Part shown: in pieces, positions 1 through 8,641 of the stretch
Layout of the letters: the number at the start of each line of letters is the position of its first letter
How positions within the stretch are numbered: the first letter of the stretch is position 1
From: Crocinitomicaceae bacterium
GTDB taxonomy: Bacteria; Bacteroidota; Bacteroidia; Flavobacteriales_D; Crocinitomicaceae
DNA length: 64,000 nucleotides
Direction: 5' to 3'
NCBI GenBank assembly: GCA_016719925.1
Contig: JADJYC010000003.1
Span: 248,001-312,000, forward strand
Notes under the pieces: model-generated
The model's input: only the letters and a program-made list of their open reading frames with translations
What the model was told of the DNA's origin: nothing
Databases searched by the model: none
Position numbers and translations under genes: made by a program

Positions 1-1
1 G

Positions 2-1621
2 GATAATCCGGTTCAGAATGAGATCAACGAATTTGAGCGCCGGGCAAAATCCAAAAAATGGAATGAAAAAGTTGAGAAAGCTTTCAGAAAAGAACTTTCA
101 AAACTGAGCAGAATGAATCCGCAGGGAGCAGAATTTTCAGTGCAGCTGAATTATATTGATATGTTGCTGGAATTGCCCTGGGATGAATGTTCTACCGACA
201 AATTTGATCTTAAAAAAGCATCTGAAATTTTAGAACGGGACCATTTCGGACTTGAAAAAGTAAAAGAACGTATTCTTGAATACCTGGCTGTTTTAAAACT
301 GAAGGGAGATATGAAATCTCCGATACTTTGTTTGTACGGACCTCCGGGAGTTGGAAAAACTTCACTCGGAAAATCCGTTGCAGAATCTATCGGCAGAAAA
401 TATGTGCGCATGTCTTTAGGCGGGTTGCATGATGAAGCAGAAATCAGAGGACACAGAAGAACCTATATAGGAGCTATGCCCGGCAGAATATTACAAAATA
501 TCAAAAAAGCAGGAACATCCAATCCGGTTTTTGTTCTGGATGAAATTGATAAAATAGGAAGAGATCATCACGGTGATCCATCATCCGCATTGCTTGAAGT
601 TTTAGATCCGGAACAGAATTTTGCTTTCAATGATAATTTTGTAGAACTCGATTATGATCTTTCCAAAGTTCTTTTTATTGCCACTGCAAACAATCTCTCA
701 ACCATTCAGGGACCATTACGTGACCGGATGGAAATTATTGAAGTGAGCGGATATACCGTTGAAGAAAAAATTGAAATTGCCAAACGCCATTTAATTCCAA
801 AACAATTGGAGGCACATGGAAGAACCAAAAAGTCAATTTCAATTTCTGATTCCGTTCTGGAAAGAATTGTTGAAGAATACACTTCAGAATCCGGAGTAAG
901 AACACTCGAAAAGAGAATTGCAAAACTGGTTCGTTACCGTGCAAAGCAAATTGCAATGAATGAAAAATATACGCCGGCAATTAATGCACAGCAGCTGCTC
1001 GCTATTCTTGGTCCTTCACACAGCAAAGACAAATACATAGGAAATGAGTTTGCCGGTGTAGTTACAGGACTTGCCTGGACACAGGTTGGCGGAGATATTC
1101 TTTATATTGAAACAAGTCTTTCCAAAGGAAAAGGTAAACTAACACTTACCGGAAATCTGGGTGATGTGATGAAAGAATCAGCCGTACTTGCGCATCAGTT
1201 TTTAAAATCACATGCAGAAGAATTTGGATTGAACGCAGAAGTTTTTGACAAATACGATGTGCATATTCACGTGCCAGAAGGTGCAACACCAAAAGACGGT
1301 CCATCAGCCGGAATTACCATGCTAACTTCCATTGCATCTGCATTTACGCAGCGCAAAGTGAAAAAATTTCTGGCAATGACCGGTGAAATAACTTTGCGTG
1401 GATCTGTTCTGCCTGTAGGCGGAATCAAAGAAAAAATTCTTGCAGCTAAGAGAGCAAACATAAAAGAAATAATTCTCTGCGAAAAAAATAAAAAAGACAT
1501 AGTTGATATTGAACAATCCTATTTAAAGGGACTGACTTTTCATTATGTAAAAACGATGAAAGAAGTGCTGGATATCGCATTGCTGAATCAGAAAGTGGCA
1601 AATGCTAAAAAAATAGATTGA
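2..1621 (+). CDS. lon: Lon ATP-dependent protease, C-terminal part (5' end outside window)
   Basis: Cytoplasmic AAA+ serine protease that degrades misfolded and regulatory proteins. The frame is open from base 2, so the N-terminal substrate-binding domain begins before the window and the ATG at 113 is internal. Visible in order: the end of the helical linker, Walker A GPPGVGKTS (about nt 340-365), Walker B VFVLDEIDKIG (about nt 530-560), a sensor motif ATANN, then the protease domain with the catalytic Ser in DGPSAG (about nt 1295-1312) and the catalytic Lys in GGIKEKILAAKRA (about nt 1420-1455). This Ser-Lys dyad is diagnostic for LonA. The protein ends shortly after the dyad, as usual. No frame damage is seen here. 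Confidence 0.96.
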   Translation, partial: DNPVQNEINEFERRAKSKKWNEKVEKAFRKELSKLSRMNPQGAEFSVQLNYIDMLLELPWDECSTDKFDLKKASEILERDHFGLEKVKERILEYLAVLKLKGDMKSPILCLYGPPGVGKTSLGKSVAESIGRKYVRMSLGGLHDEAEIRGHRRTYIGAMPGRILQNIKKAGTSNPVFVLDEIDKIGRDHHGDPSSALLEVLDPEQNFAFNDNFVELDYDLSKVLFIATANNLSTIQGPLRDRMEIIEVSGYTVEEKIEIAKRHLIPKQLEAHGRTKKSISISDSVLERIVEEYTSESGVRTLEKRIAKLVRYRAKQIAMNEKYTPAINAQQLLAILGPSHSKDKYIGNEFAGVVTGLAWTQVGGDILYIETSLSKGKGKLTLTGNLGDVMKESAVLAHQFLKSHAEEFGLNAEVFDKYDVHIHVPEGATPKDGPSAGITMLTSIASAFTQRKVKKFLAMTGEITLRGSVLPVGGIKEKILAAKRANIKEIILCEKNKKDIVDIEQSYLKGLTFHYVKTMKEVLDIALLNQKVANAKKID

Positions 1622-1677
1622 TTTCCAACGGTTAAGGATATCTTTCCGTAAGTGTTTTGTACTGATGTGCTTCGCTT

Positions 1678-2592
1678 ATGAAAAAAAATCTACCTATTGC
1701 GTTTGTTTTATACTTACAGTTCTCAACTTCATTCAGTCAATACTATACTCAATATTTTGACGGTTTGGATTCGAATCAGTTTGAAGCCATTTTTGTTTAT
1801 CCGGACACCAGCGATGCAGATGTCTGGCAATTTGGTCCACCTCAAAAAACGTATTTTGAAAGTGCTTCCACTATTCCGGATGTATTAATTACAGATACTG
1901 TCAATTATTATCCGGATTCCGTTTCAACCTATGCCTGGTTTCAAGTTCCGCAGGATGCACTGTGGGCTGGTGGACTTGCAATTCAATGGGTTCAGACAAT
2001 CGATCTGGATACAAATAAAGACGGCGCTTTTGTAGAATTTTCATCTGACTCAGGAGATACCTGGCAGAATGCAATGTATCATCCGGATGTTTATCAATAT
2101 TATGGTTGGGATTTTGCAAACGAAGGAACAGACCATACCGGTGAACCTTGTTTTACAGGAACGGACACACTTTGGAAAAATGTCTGGCTTTGTTTTTTAT
2201 ATGACTATTTAGGAACAATTGATAATCTTTCTGTTCGTTATCGTTTATCTTCAGATACAATTCAAACCAATCAGGAAGGCTGGATGTTAGATAACCTGAT
2301 GGTTGCTGCAACCTGGTTTCATCCTGTGGCTGAACAATCAAAAGTATCCGATTACAAAATTTATCCATCTGTTTCACAAGGACCAATTTCAATAACCAGA
2401 GTCAACACTGAAAATAATTCAGGAAATGCCAGATTAAAACTCCTGACAATGACCGGGCAGCTCATTTTAAATCTTGGAGAAATTACTGAAGGAACAACTA
2501 TTGATTTATCCGGTCAGGCGGCAGGCAGATATTTAATTTCCATTGAAAACGGAATGAAATCTGAAATGCATGAAATTATTATAACCAAATGA
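1678..2592 (+). CDS. T9SS type A sorting domain-containing secreted protein
   Basis: 304 residues of unknown function. A signal peptide (about residues 1-20, ending SFSQ) is followed by a region rich in Asp, Trp and Tyr that looks like a carbohydrate- or cell-surface-type beta domain. The C-terminal ~75 residues (from YKIYPSVSQG to HEIIITK) have the KIYPS...LKLLTMTGQ...AGRYLISI pattern of the T9SS type A sorting domain, so export across the outer membrane is expected. The ATG of the following cytochrome c peroxidase overlaps its stop by 4 bp, so the two are probably co-transcribed. Confidence 0.85.
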   Translation: MKKNLPIAFVLYLQFSTSFSQYYTQYFDGLDSNQFEAIFVYPDTSDADVWQFGPPQKTYFESASTIPDVLITDTVNYYPDSVSTYAWFQVPQDALWAGGLAIQWVQTIDLDTNKDGAFVEFSSDSGDTWQNAMYHPDVYQYYGWDFANEGTDHTGEPCFTGTDTLWKNVWLCFLYDYLGTIDNLSVRYRLSSDTIQTNQEGWMLDNLMVAATWFHPVAEQSKVSDYKIYPSVSQGPISITRVNTENNSGNARLKLLTMTGQLILNLGEITEGTTIDLSGQAAGRYLISIENGMKSEMHEIIITK

Positions 2593-3662
2593 TCCGGTTT
2601 TCTATCATTGTATTATTCATTCTTTCTTCTGCATTCTTTTTTATTTCAGGTTCAGAAAAAGGACAACTCACTCCCTATCCTTTTAAACAACCTGTTGCAT
2701 TTCCAAAAATGCCGGTTTCAGCTGACAATCCTGTCACAGAGGAAGGTGCTTTGCTGGGCAGATATTTATTTTATGATACCATTTTAAGTAAAGACAAAAC
2801 TATTTCATGTGCAAGCTGTCACAAACAGGAATTTGCTTTTAGTGATTCTCCGCAGCAATTCAGTAAAGGAATTGATGACCAGCTTCAAAAAAGAAATACG
2901 CCTCCCCTGTTTAACCTGGCCTGGTATAATTTTTTTTCTGGGACGGAAGAGCAAAAACAATTGAAGAACAGATTTTTTTTCCGGTGCGTGATCATACAGA
3001 AATGAATCTTGACTGGAAATCAGCCACAAAAAGAATCAACAAAAGTTCATTTTACAGGGAGCAATTCAGACTTGTTTTTGGAGACATTGAAATTGACAGT
3101 GTCCTTATTGCTAAGGCCATTGCACAATTTGAACGCACCTTAATTTCCTGCAATTCTAAATTTGACCGCGTACTTAGAAAAGAAGATAAACTGACGCCTG
3201 AAGAATTCAGAGGATATGAAATAATGAATGATCAATCCATGGCAGATTGTCTGCACTGTCATTCAACAGATGCAAATGCATTAGGGACTTCTCTTAAGTT
3301 TTCTAACAACGGATTAGATGAAATAAATGATGAATTGTTATTTACCGATTTCGGTTTTGGAACAACAACAGGAAACAAATCAGATTATGGAAAATTTAAA
3401 ATTCCTTCTTTGAGAAATATTGCATTAACTGCACCTTATATGCATGACGGAAGATTCAAAACACTGAGAGAAGTGATTGATTTTTTACAGCAGTGGTTTG
3501 CATTCCAGTCCAACCATTGATCCTAAAATGACGCGCATCAAAACTGGTGGCGTTCAGCTCACGGAATATGATAAAAAATGTCTGGAAGCATTTCTGAATA
3601 CATTAACGGACTCAACATTTATTACAAATCCTGAATTTGAAAACCCGTTTAAAAAAAAGTAA
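2589..3662 (+). CDS. Diheme cytochrome c peroxidase/MauG family protein (two apparent frameshifts)
   Basis: Periplasmic diheme peroxidase family; reduces H2O2 with electrons from small c-type cytochromes. A signal anchor at residues 1-20 is followed by the first heme site CASCH (about nt 2808-2822) and, in another frame, the second heme site CLHCH (about nt 3249-3263). The family motif PSLRNIALTAPYMHDGRF follows. The reading frame changes at a T8 run near 2931-2938 (the next frame gives WDGRAKTIEEQIFFPVRDH, the expected family sequence) and again at a T6 run near 3481-3486. Both look like one-base homopolymer errors. With both corrected the protein is about 357 residues, normal for the family. 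Confidence 0.85.
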
Positions 3663-3690
3663 GATGATTCAAGGGAAACAAAATCATCTT
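3661..3690 (+). terminator. Inverted repeat after the peroxidase gene, possible terminator
   Basis: AAGATGATT (3661-3669) and AATCATCTT (3682-3690) form a perfect 9-bp stem with a 12-nt loop, starting next to the stop codon at 3662. There is no T run after the stem, so termination is only suggested by position. Confidence 0.4.
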
Positions 3691-3736
3691 GGCTAAATGT
3701 ATTAAATTTGTTCTGAACTACTTACAACTGAAATTC

Positions 3737-5535
3737 ATGAACAAATTATTCTTCATTTTCACCGCATTCATTTCCATTAGCACATTCGGTCAGTGGACGT
3801 TTTTTGGATCGCCTGCTTTTTCTCCGGGACAAGTTCAGTACACCAGTATTGCTGTTGACGGAAGTACACCTTATGTTGCGTACCGTGATCTTGCAAACAT
3901 GAATAAATGCAGTGTCATGAAACACAACGGTACAAACTGGGTACAGGTTGGATCAGCCGGAATTTCAGGCGGAGGTGCACTTTATACTTCACTTGCTGTT
4001 GATAATGGATTTCCTTTGTTGCTTATGTTGACGGATCTGCAGTAAACAGAGTAACCGTCAAAGCATTTAACGGAACCAGTTGGGTGACTATAGGATCAAC
4101 CGGTTTTTCAGGTGACAATACAAGTTATGTCAATCTGAAAATTGAAAGTTCTGTTCCGTATGTTGCCTATCAGGATGGCTCCAGCGGAAATAAAGTTTCT
4201 GTGATGAAATTCAATGGAACAAGCTGGGAACAGGTTGGCACGGCAGGTTTTTCTGCAGATGTTGCTTCTGAAATTTCTCTCACATTTCTTGCTGGAACAC
4301 CTTATGTTTCTTTTAAAGATGCTGATGTTTCTAATGAACTTTCTGTCATGTATTTTGATGGTACAAACTGGCAGTATATGGGATCACAGGGAATCACTTC
4401 CGGTGGTGTTGGTAAAACTTCCGTTTCAAACAACGGTTCTGAAATTTATGTTGCCTATGAAGATGTTTCCAACGGAGACAAAATAACCGTCATGAATTAT
4501 TCAGGCGGATGGCAATTGGTAGGTTCAGCAGGATTTACATCGGGTGCTGCAGATTATATTGACCTTGAATTTCTGGGTGCTGATCCTTATGTTGCATATC
4601 AGGATGCTTCGTATGGTTTCAGGGCAAACGTCATGTGGTTTGACGGAACAGACTGGCTGGAAATTGGAGTTCCGGGATTCTCACCTTCACAGGCTTTATT
4701 TACCTCACTTGCATTTGAAGGCGGATATCCTGTGGTGGCATTTCAGGATTATGACGGAGGAACATACAAAGCATCTGTGATGAAATATGAACCTTGTTTT
4801 GATGCAGATGTTCCGGGCCTTTCTTTAAGCGCAACAACTATTTGTCAGAATATGCCGCTGACACTTTCTGTCACTTCGGGAAATCTGAATAGCGCTGATT
4901 TCTGGAGTGTTTATTCCGGAAGCTGCGGCGGAACGCTCATTGGAAGTTTTGCCGGAAGTTCAGCCATTCTTTTACCACAGGGAAATACAACGTATTATGT
5001 AAGAGGGGAACCTTATTGCGTAACACCAACAAGCTGCGCGTCAATTTCTGTTTCAGTTACTCCCATTGATTCTTCAGTAACAGTTTCAGGCGGAACCATG
5101 ACAGCAGTTTCATCAACTGCAACCACGTATCAATGGCTCAATTGCGGAACAGGTTATTCTATAATCACCGGAGAAAATTCGCAGAGTTTCACTCCAACAT
5201 CAAATGGATCTTATGCTTTAAAAATTTCAGAAAACGGCTGTGTCGACACCAGCTCCTGTTACACGTTTTCAAGTATCGGATGGGAAGAAAATTCAACAGG
5301 TTCATTTACTCTTTTTCCAAATCCGGCGGCAGATTTTATTTATATGAATTTTTCAGAGGGCATTCAGAATGGTGAAATTATTTTATCAGATCTCACGGGA
5401 AAGGTAGTTTTTCAAACTGCAGTTTCTGAAACAAACAATTTTAATATCGACATAAAAAATCTGGAAGCAGGACATTATTTTGTCACGCTGATTACTGAAG
5501 AAAACAAACAAACCATTTCATTCACTAAAAAATAA
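3737..5535 (+). CDS. Secreted repeat (propeller-like) protein with T9SS type A domain; one frameshift
   Basis: Start chosen at MNKLFFIF, which gives a clean signal peptide ending in STFGQ. The body has about six to seven repeats of 55-65 residues with the pattern W..VG..GFS...A.Y.SL......PYVAY.D......VSVMKFNGT.W, a layout seen in bacterial beta-propellers. A second region (about residues 365-500) is Ser/Thr- and Cys-rich and Ig-like (PKD-like). The last ~75 residues (from SFTLFPNPAADFIYMNF) are a T9SS type A sorting domain. The frame breaks near 4012, where the repeat motif PYVAYVDGS continues in the next frame after one missing base. Restored length is about 599 residues. Probably a cell-surface or adhesion protein; substrate unknown. 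Confidence 0.85.
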
Positions 5536-5536
5536 A

Positions 5537-5743
5537 ATGATCATGAAAGAATATAAAAAAGAAGATGTCACTATTCTCTGGAATGCTGAAAAATGTACTC
5601 ACTCAGGTGTTTGCGCAAGAGGACTATCCGTAGTATTCAAACCCAAAGAAAGACCCTGGATACAAACGGATAATGCGAGTAAAGATGAAATAGTACAACA
5701 GGTTTTGAAATGCCCGAGCGGGGCACTTTCTATTAAGAAGTGA
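5537..5743 (+). CDS. Divergent 4Fe-4S mono-cluster domain protein (YjdI/Fer4_19-like)
   Basis: 68 residues. The pattern W-x-E/A-x-K-C-x5-C-x-R-G-L (KCTHSGVCARGL, residues 19-30) and the C-terminal KCPSGAL (residues 59-65) match small proteins with a divergent single iron-sulfur cluster, often encoded next to GNAT acetyltransferases. No GNAT gene is adjacent here. It follows the T9SS protein by one base and may be translated from the same message. Role unknown. Confidence 0.7.
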   Translation: MIMKEYKKEDVTILWNAEKCTHSGVCARGLSVVFKPKERPWIQTDNASKDEIVQQVLKCPSGALSIKK

Positions 5744-5758
5744 TGGAGATAAAGGAAG

Positions 5759-5799
5759 ATTGGTTGAATTTATTTGATGCAATATTTGTGTCAACCAAT
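5759..5799. repeat. Inverted repeat ATTGGTTGA/TCAACCAAT
   Basis: Perfect 9-bp arms at 5759-5767 and 5791-5799, 23 nt apart, lie in the gap between the 4Fe-4S protein and the nuclease-like gene. Could be a terminator stem or a binding site; no T run follows. Confidence 0.4.
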
Positions 5800-5822
5800 T
5801 AAAACTCAAAAAAAGAATAGAC

Positions 5823-6460
5823 ATGGCGGACTGTATCGAATGTGGACAATACACCAAATTCAACGGTGGACTTTGCACGAAATGTTATAGTAAAAAGAAC
5901 TTAAAAATCACAGACAAGGTTGAGGTGAACTCCATCGACGAAGAATTGTTTGATGATGATCAATCGGGACTTACCGACAAAGAAAAGAACTATCGCTTCG
6001 GGATGATTAAAGGTCGTATTGCTGAAACATTAATCCAAGAACTTTTCCTAAGTTTAGGATACAATGTGTTTCGTTACGGAATGGAAAACACAATTCCGGG
6101 TATAATGGAATTGTTAAAAGGAGTTCGTTCTGACGTGGCGCAGGAAATCAGAAGAATGCCAGATTTCGTAATGCAAAATCCAAAATCAAAAAGATGTATA
6201 CTTTGTTGAAGTTAAATTCAGAGCAAGTGGAGAATTCAAACTAAAGGACCTTCCTAAAAATTATCCCTACGAAAACGCATATATAATCTTGGTTTTCAAA
6301 GAAACATATAAAATGTATAACTGTTTCAGAACTTCAAGAAGGTAAAGAAATAACACCAACTACTCACAATTATTTGGGAAATAGAAAGGAATTTGATCTC
6401 GACAAAGAAGTTATTATTGACTTCTGTAATTTTGCTATTCAATTCTTTGAAAATGTTTAA
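5823..6460 (+). CDS. Zinc-ribbon plus PD-(D/E)XK nuclease-like protein (frameshifted)
   Basis: The N-terminus has a CxxC...CxxC zinc ribbon (CIECGQY...GLCTKCY). After a linker, RMPDFVMQN is followed, one frame over, by VYFVEVKFRAS. Together these give the D...E-x-K core of the PD-(D/E)XK nuclease fold. The frame breaks near 6190 (an A-rich stretch) and again near 6312, after which SELQEGKEITPTTHNYLG...CNFAIQFFENV runs to the stop at 6460. Either both are sequencing indels or the gene is decaying. About 212 residues if restored. No partner methylase or helicase lies nearby, so the function is not assigned. Confidence 0.55.
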
Positions 6461-6613
6461 AGGATTCCGTTAACTCTTTATAAAATGCAATAGCGCTTCG
6501 ATATACAATTTCAGGATTTCTTGGTAGCAACCCCATACTTTTAATCAAGTTGGTACTAATACTTCTATTTGCAGTCGTAAGCCAAATATATTTCCCTAAA
6601 AATAGTTCTCAAT
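6435..6613 (-). other. Antisense open stretch, possible gene fragment
   Basis: On the minus strand an open frame of about 58 codons without a good start runs between the nuclease-like gene and higBA. It encodes a plausible protein-like sequence (NRSISTNLIKSMGLLPRNPE, then VYRSAIAFYKELTESFKHFQ) and ends at the TAG at 6435-6437. It may be the remnant of an older gene or a chance ORF; I do not recognise the family. Confidence 0.2.
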
Positions 6614-6635
6614 TAGAGAACTTTTATTATCTTTG
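6604..6635 (+). promoter_or_regulatory. higBA promoter with palindromic operator
   Basis: AGTTCTC (6604-6610) and GAGAACT (6616-6622) are perfect 7-bp arms around AATTA. They sit just upstream of a perfect Bacteroidota -7 element TATCTTTG (6628-6635). The start codon of higB is at 6640, so transcription likely starts at or next to the ATG. The palindrome is the natural candidate for autorepression by HigA. Confidence 0.65.
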
Positions 6636-6639
6636 TACC

Positions 6640-6936
6640 ATGAAGCGCATTATTGCCAAAAGTACTTTAAGAGAATTTTGGGAAAAGCATGAAGACGCTG
6701 AGGACTATTTGAAGACCTGGTATCAGACCGCCAAGACCGCTAATTGGAAATCTCCCAAGGACATCAAAAAGTCTTATGCAAGTGCAAGTTTTTTAAACGA
6801 CAATCGAGTGGTTTTTAATATTCAAGGAAATCACTACCGACTCATAGTAAAATTCAATTATGAAAGACAATGGGCATTTATTCGCTTCATCGGGACGCAT
6901 GCTTCTTATGACCGGATTGATGCCGAAACTATTTAA
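6640..6936 (+). CDS. higB: HigB-type toxin (mRNA interferase)
   Basis: 98-residue RelE/HigB-superfamily ribosome-dependent mRNase. The start at 6640 (MKRIIAKSTLREFWEKH) is preferred over the upstream ATG at 6550 because it gives the usual family length and follows the promoter. Family motifs are visible: TLREFWEKHPDAE-like N-terminus, W.SP.DIKKSY.SAS, N.RVVFNI.GN.YRL and F.RFIGTHA.YD.IDA at the C-terminus. It is followed 10 bp later by higA. The toxin-first order is the hig arrangement. Confidence 0.88.
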   Translation: MKRIIAKSTLREFWEKHEDAEDYLKTWYQTAKTANWKSPKDIKKSYASASFLNDNRVVFNIQGNHYRLIVKFNYERQWAFIRFIGTHASYDRIDAETI

Positions 6937-6946
6937 GAAAAAAACT

Positions 6947-7315
6947 ATGAATATTAAACCAATAAAAACAAAAAAGGACTATCAAAATGCGCTCAACCGA
7001 CTTGAAGTTATTTTTGATGCTCCCGCTAATTCAAAACTCGGTGATGAAGCCGAGATTCTTTCTTTATTGATCGAAAACTACGAAAATGAGCATTACAAAA
7101 TTGATGCTCCGGATCCGATAGTTGCAATCAAAATCCGTATGGAAGAAATGAACATGAAGCAAAAAGACTTAGTCGGAATACTCGGAGGAAAAAGTCGTGT
7201 CTCGGAAATTTTAAACCGGAAAAAGAAACTCACCGTTGACATGATTCGGGTACTCGAAAAACATCTGCAATTATCGGCTTCTATCCTTGTAGGAAACTAC
7301 AAACTTCAGGAATAG
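6947..7315 (+). CDS. higA: HigA-type antitoxin, HTH DNA-binding
   Basis: 122 residues starting at MNIKPIKTKKDY. The N-terminal half resembles the toxin-binding region of HigA antitoxins. The C-terminal half is an XRE-type helix-turn-helix (MEEMNMKQKDLVGILGGKSRVSEILNRKKKLT), with the recognition helix around KSRVSEILN. It should neutralise HigB and repress the palindromic promoter upstream of higB. Confidence 0.88.
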   Translation: MNIKPIKTKKDYQNALNRLEVIFDAPANSKLGDEAEILSLLIENYENEHYKIDAPDPIVAIKIRMEEMNMKQKDLVGILGGKSRVSEILNRKKKLTVDMIRVLEKHLQLSASILVGNYKLQE

Positions 7316-7363
7316 AAAATAGACGTTGATTCCGGCCAAAAATTATTTGAATCCACAACGTTA

Positions 7364-7387
7364 TTTTTACAGCCTTTTCTGTAAAAA
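7364..7387. terminator. Hairpin between higA and rsmG
   Basis: TTTTTACAG (7364-7372) pairs with CTGTAAAAA (7379-7387) across a 6-nt loop, between two convergent genes. The A/T runs flanking the stem would allow a bidirectional terminator; strength unknown. Confidence 0.45.
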
Positions 7388-7397
7388 AAAAAGATTA

Positions 7398-8039
7398 TCA
7401 AACCATCTGCAAATAAACCACCTTCTTAGTCTCAAAAAACTCTTCTTTGAAAAAATCAGAGAGGTTAATAATTTCCATATACTGTCTGACATCTTTTAAT
7501 TCTTCGGTCAGATCACCGCCTTTGAGATAGAAAATTCCGTTTGGATATCCGTTCTGCTGTTTGGTTTTGAATTTGCCTTTGACCCAGGGTAAAAATTCGT
7601 TCATCTGCGTAACTGCGCGACTGATGATAAAGTCAAATTTTTTGTCAATCTGCTCAGCGCGTATGTGAACTCCTTTTACATTTTTCAAACCCAAAGCTGC
7701 AGAAACTTCGTTGACTACTTTTATTTTTTTACCGATGGAATCAGCTAATAAAAAATTCGATTCCGGAAATAAAATAGCCAAAGGCACACCGGGAAATCCA
7801 CCGCCGGTGCCAATATCCAGAATGTCTGAACCGGGAGTAAACTGAATCACTTTGGAAATAGCCAGCGAGTGCAGCACATGTCGTTCATAAAATTCATCAA
7901 AATCTTTTCTGCTGACCACATTGATCTGATCATTCCAAAATTTATACAAATCAAATAAGGCGGCAAACTGATCTTTTTGAACGGAAGTCAGATTTGGAAA
8001 ATAGTTGAATATGAGATCAACTTTTTCACAGAAAATCAA
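7398..8039 (-). CDS. rsmG: 16S rRNA (guanine527-N7)-methyltransferase RsmG
   Basis: 213 residues, normal for RsmG/GidB. It methylates G527 of 16S rRNA with SAM. Motifs: NVVSRKD (residues 39-45), ERHVLHSL (residues 52-59) and the SAM-binding DIGTGGGFPGVPLAI (residues 75-89). The ATG overlaps the stop of the sigma-factor gene by 4 bp (ATGA), so it is translated from the same message as that gene and the glycosyltransferase. Confidence 0.95.
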   Translation of the reverse strand: MIFCEKVDLIFNYFPNLTSVQKDQFAALFDLYKFWNDQINVVSRKDFDEFYERHVLHSLAISKVIQFTPGSDILDIGTGGGFPGVPLAILFPESNFLLADSIGKKIKVVNEVSAALGLKNVKGVHIRAEQIDKKFDFIISRAVTQMNEFLPWVKGKFKTKQQNGYPNGIFYLKGGDLTEELKDVRQYMEIINLSDFFKEEFFETKKVVYLQMV

Positions 8040-8641
8040 ATGGTATCTTTGGAAGTACCCATCATTTCAGCCAGAAATGTGCGGGCTCTGAACAATTGTG
8101 CTTTTACTGTACCAAGCGGTAAATTCATTTGCTCGGCAATTTCTTCGTAAGACAATTCTTCAAAATATCTTTTTTCAATCAGATCACGGTAGCGCGGTTT
8201 CAGTTTTTTAACCAGACCACGCATCAGTTTCACTTTTTCATCGTGCATCTTTACTTCTTCCGGATCTTTCTCTTCACTGCGCACATCTATGGAAATGCTG
8301 TCTCCGTCATCATTGGTATAACCGCTGTCAATTGAAGTTACCTGAATTCTTTTTTTACCGGATATGATCAATGGCGTTGTTGGAAGCAATTTTGAAAGCC
8401 AGGTTGAAAATGCAAAGCTTGGCGAATATTGATGTAATCTGTTGAACGCTTTGCCAAATGCTTCAATGGTTAAATCTTCAGCATCATCTTCAGTGCGCAC
8501 CATTTTCAGCATCATAAAATAAATGGACTCACGGTATCTTTCCATTAAATCTCCGTAAGCAGCCTGATCACCGTTGAGTGCCTGTTCAACCAGCACCAAA
8601 TCTCTTTTTCCTTTGTCAGATAAATTATCTCCTTTTACCAT
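8036..8641 (-). CDS. ECF-type RNA polymerase sigma factor (two compensating indels in region 2)
   Basis: 201 residues with sigma-70 region 2 (residues ~35-105) and region 4 (residues ~145-195; LSYEEIAEQMNLPLGTVKAQLFRAR is the HTH that reads the -35 region). Between residues ~84 and 98 the frame reads LSKLLPTTPLIISG, which is not sigma-like, but the neighbouring frame reads WLFKIASNNAIDHIR, the region 2.3/2.4 consensus. A missing base in the T run at about 8393-8395 and an extra base at about 8355-8358 explain this. No anti-sigma gene is adjacent. The first gene of the operon, a glycosyltransferase, overlaps it by 7 bp. Confidence 0.88.
   Translation of the reverse strand: MVKGDNLSDKGKRDLVLVEQALNGDQAAYGDLMERYRESIYFMMLKMVRTEDDAEDLTIEAFGKAFNRLHQYSPSFAFSTWLSKLLPTTPLIISGKKRIQVTSIDSGYTNDDGDSISIDVRSEEKDPEEVKMHDEKVKLMRGLVKKLKPRYRDLIEKRYFEELSYEEIAEQMNLPLGTVKAQLFRARTFLAEMMGTSKDTI

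Noticed and set aside
2931..3486. Programmed ribosomal frameshifting in the cytochrome c peroxidase
   Set aside because: Two shifts in one gene, no stimulating structure seen, and similar breaks occur all over the window in A/T runs.
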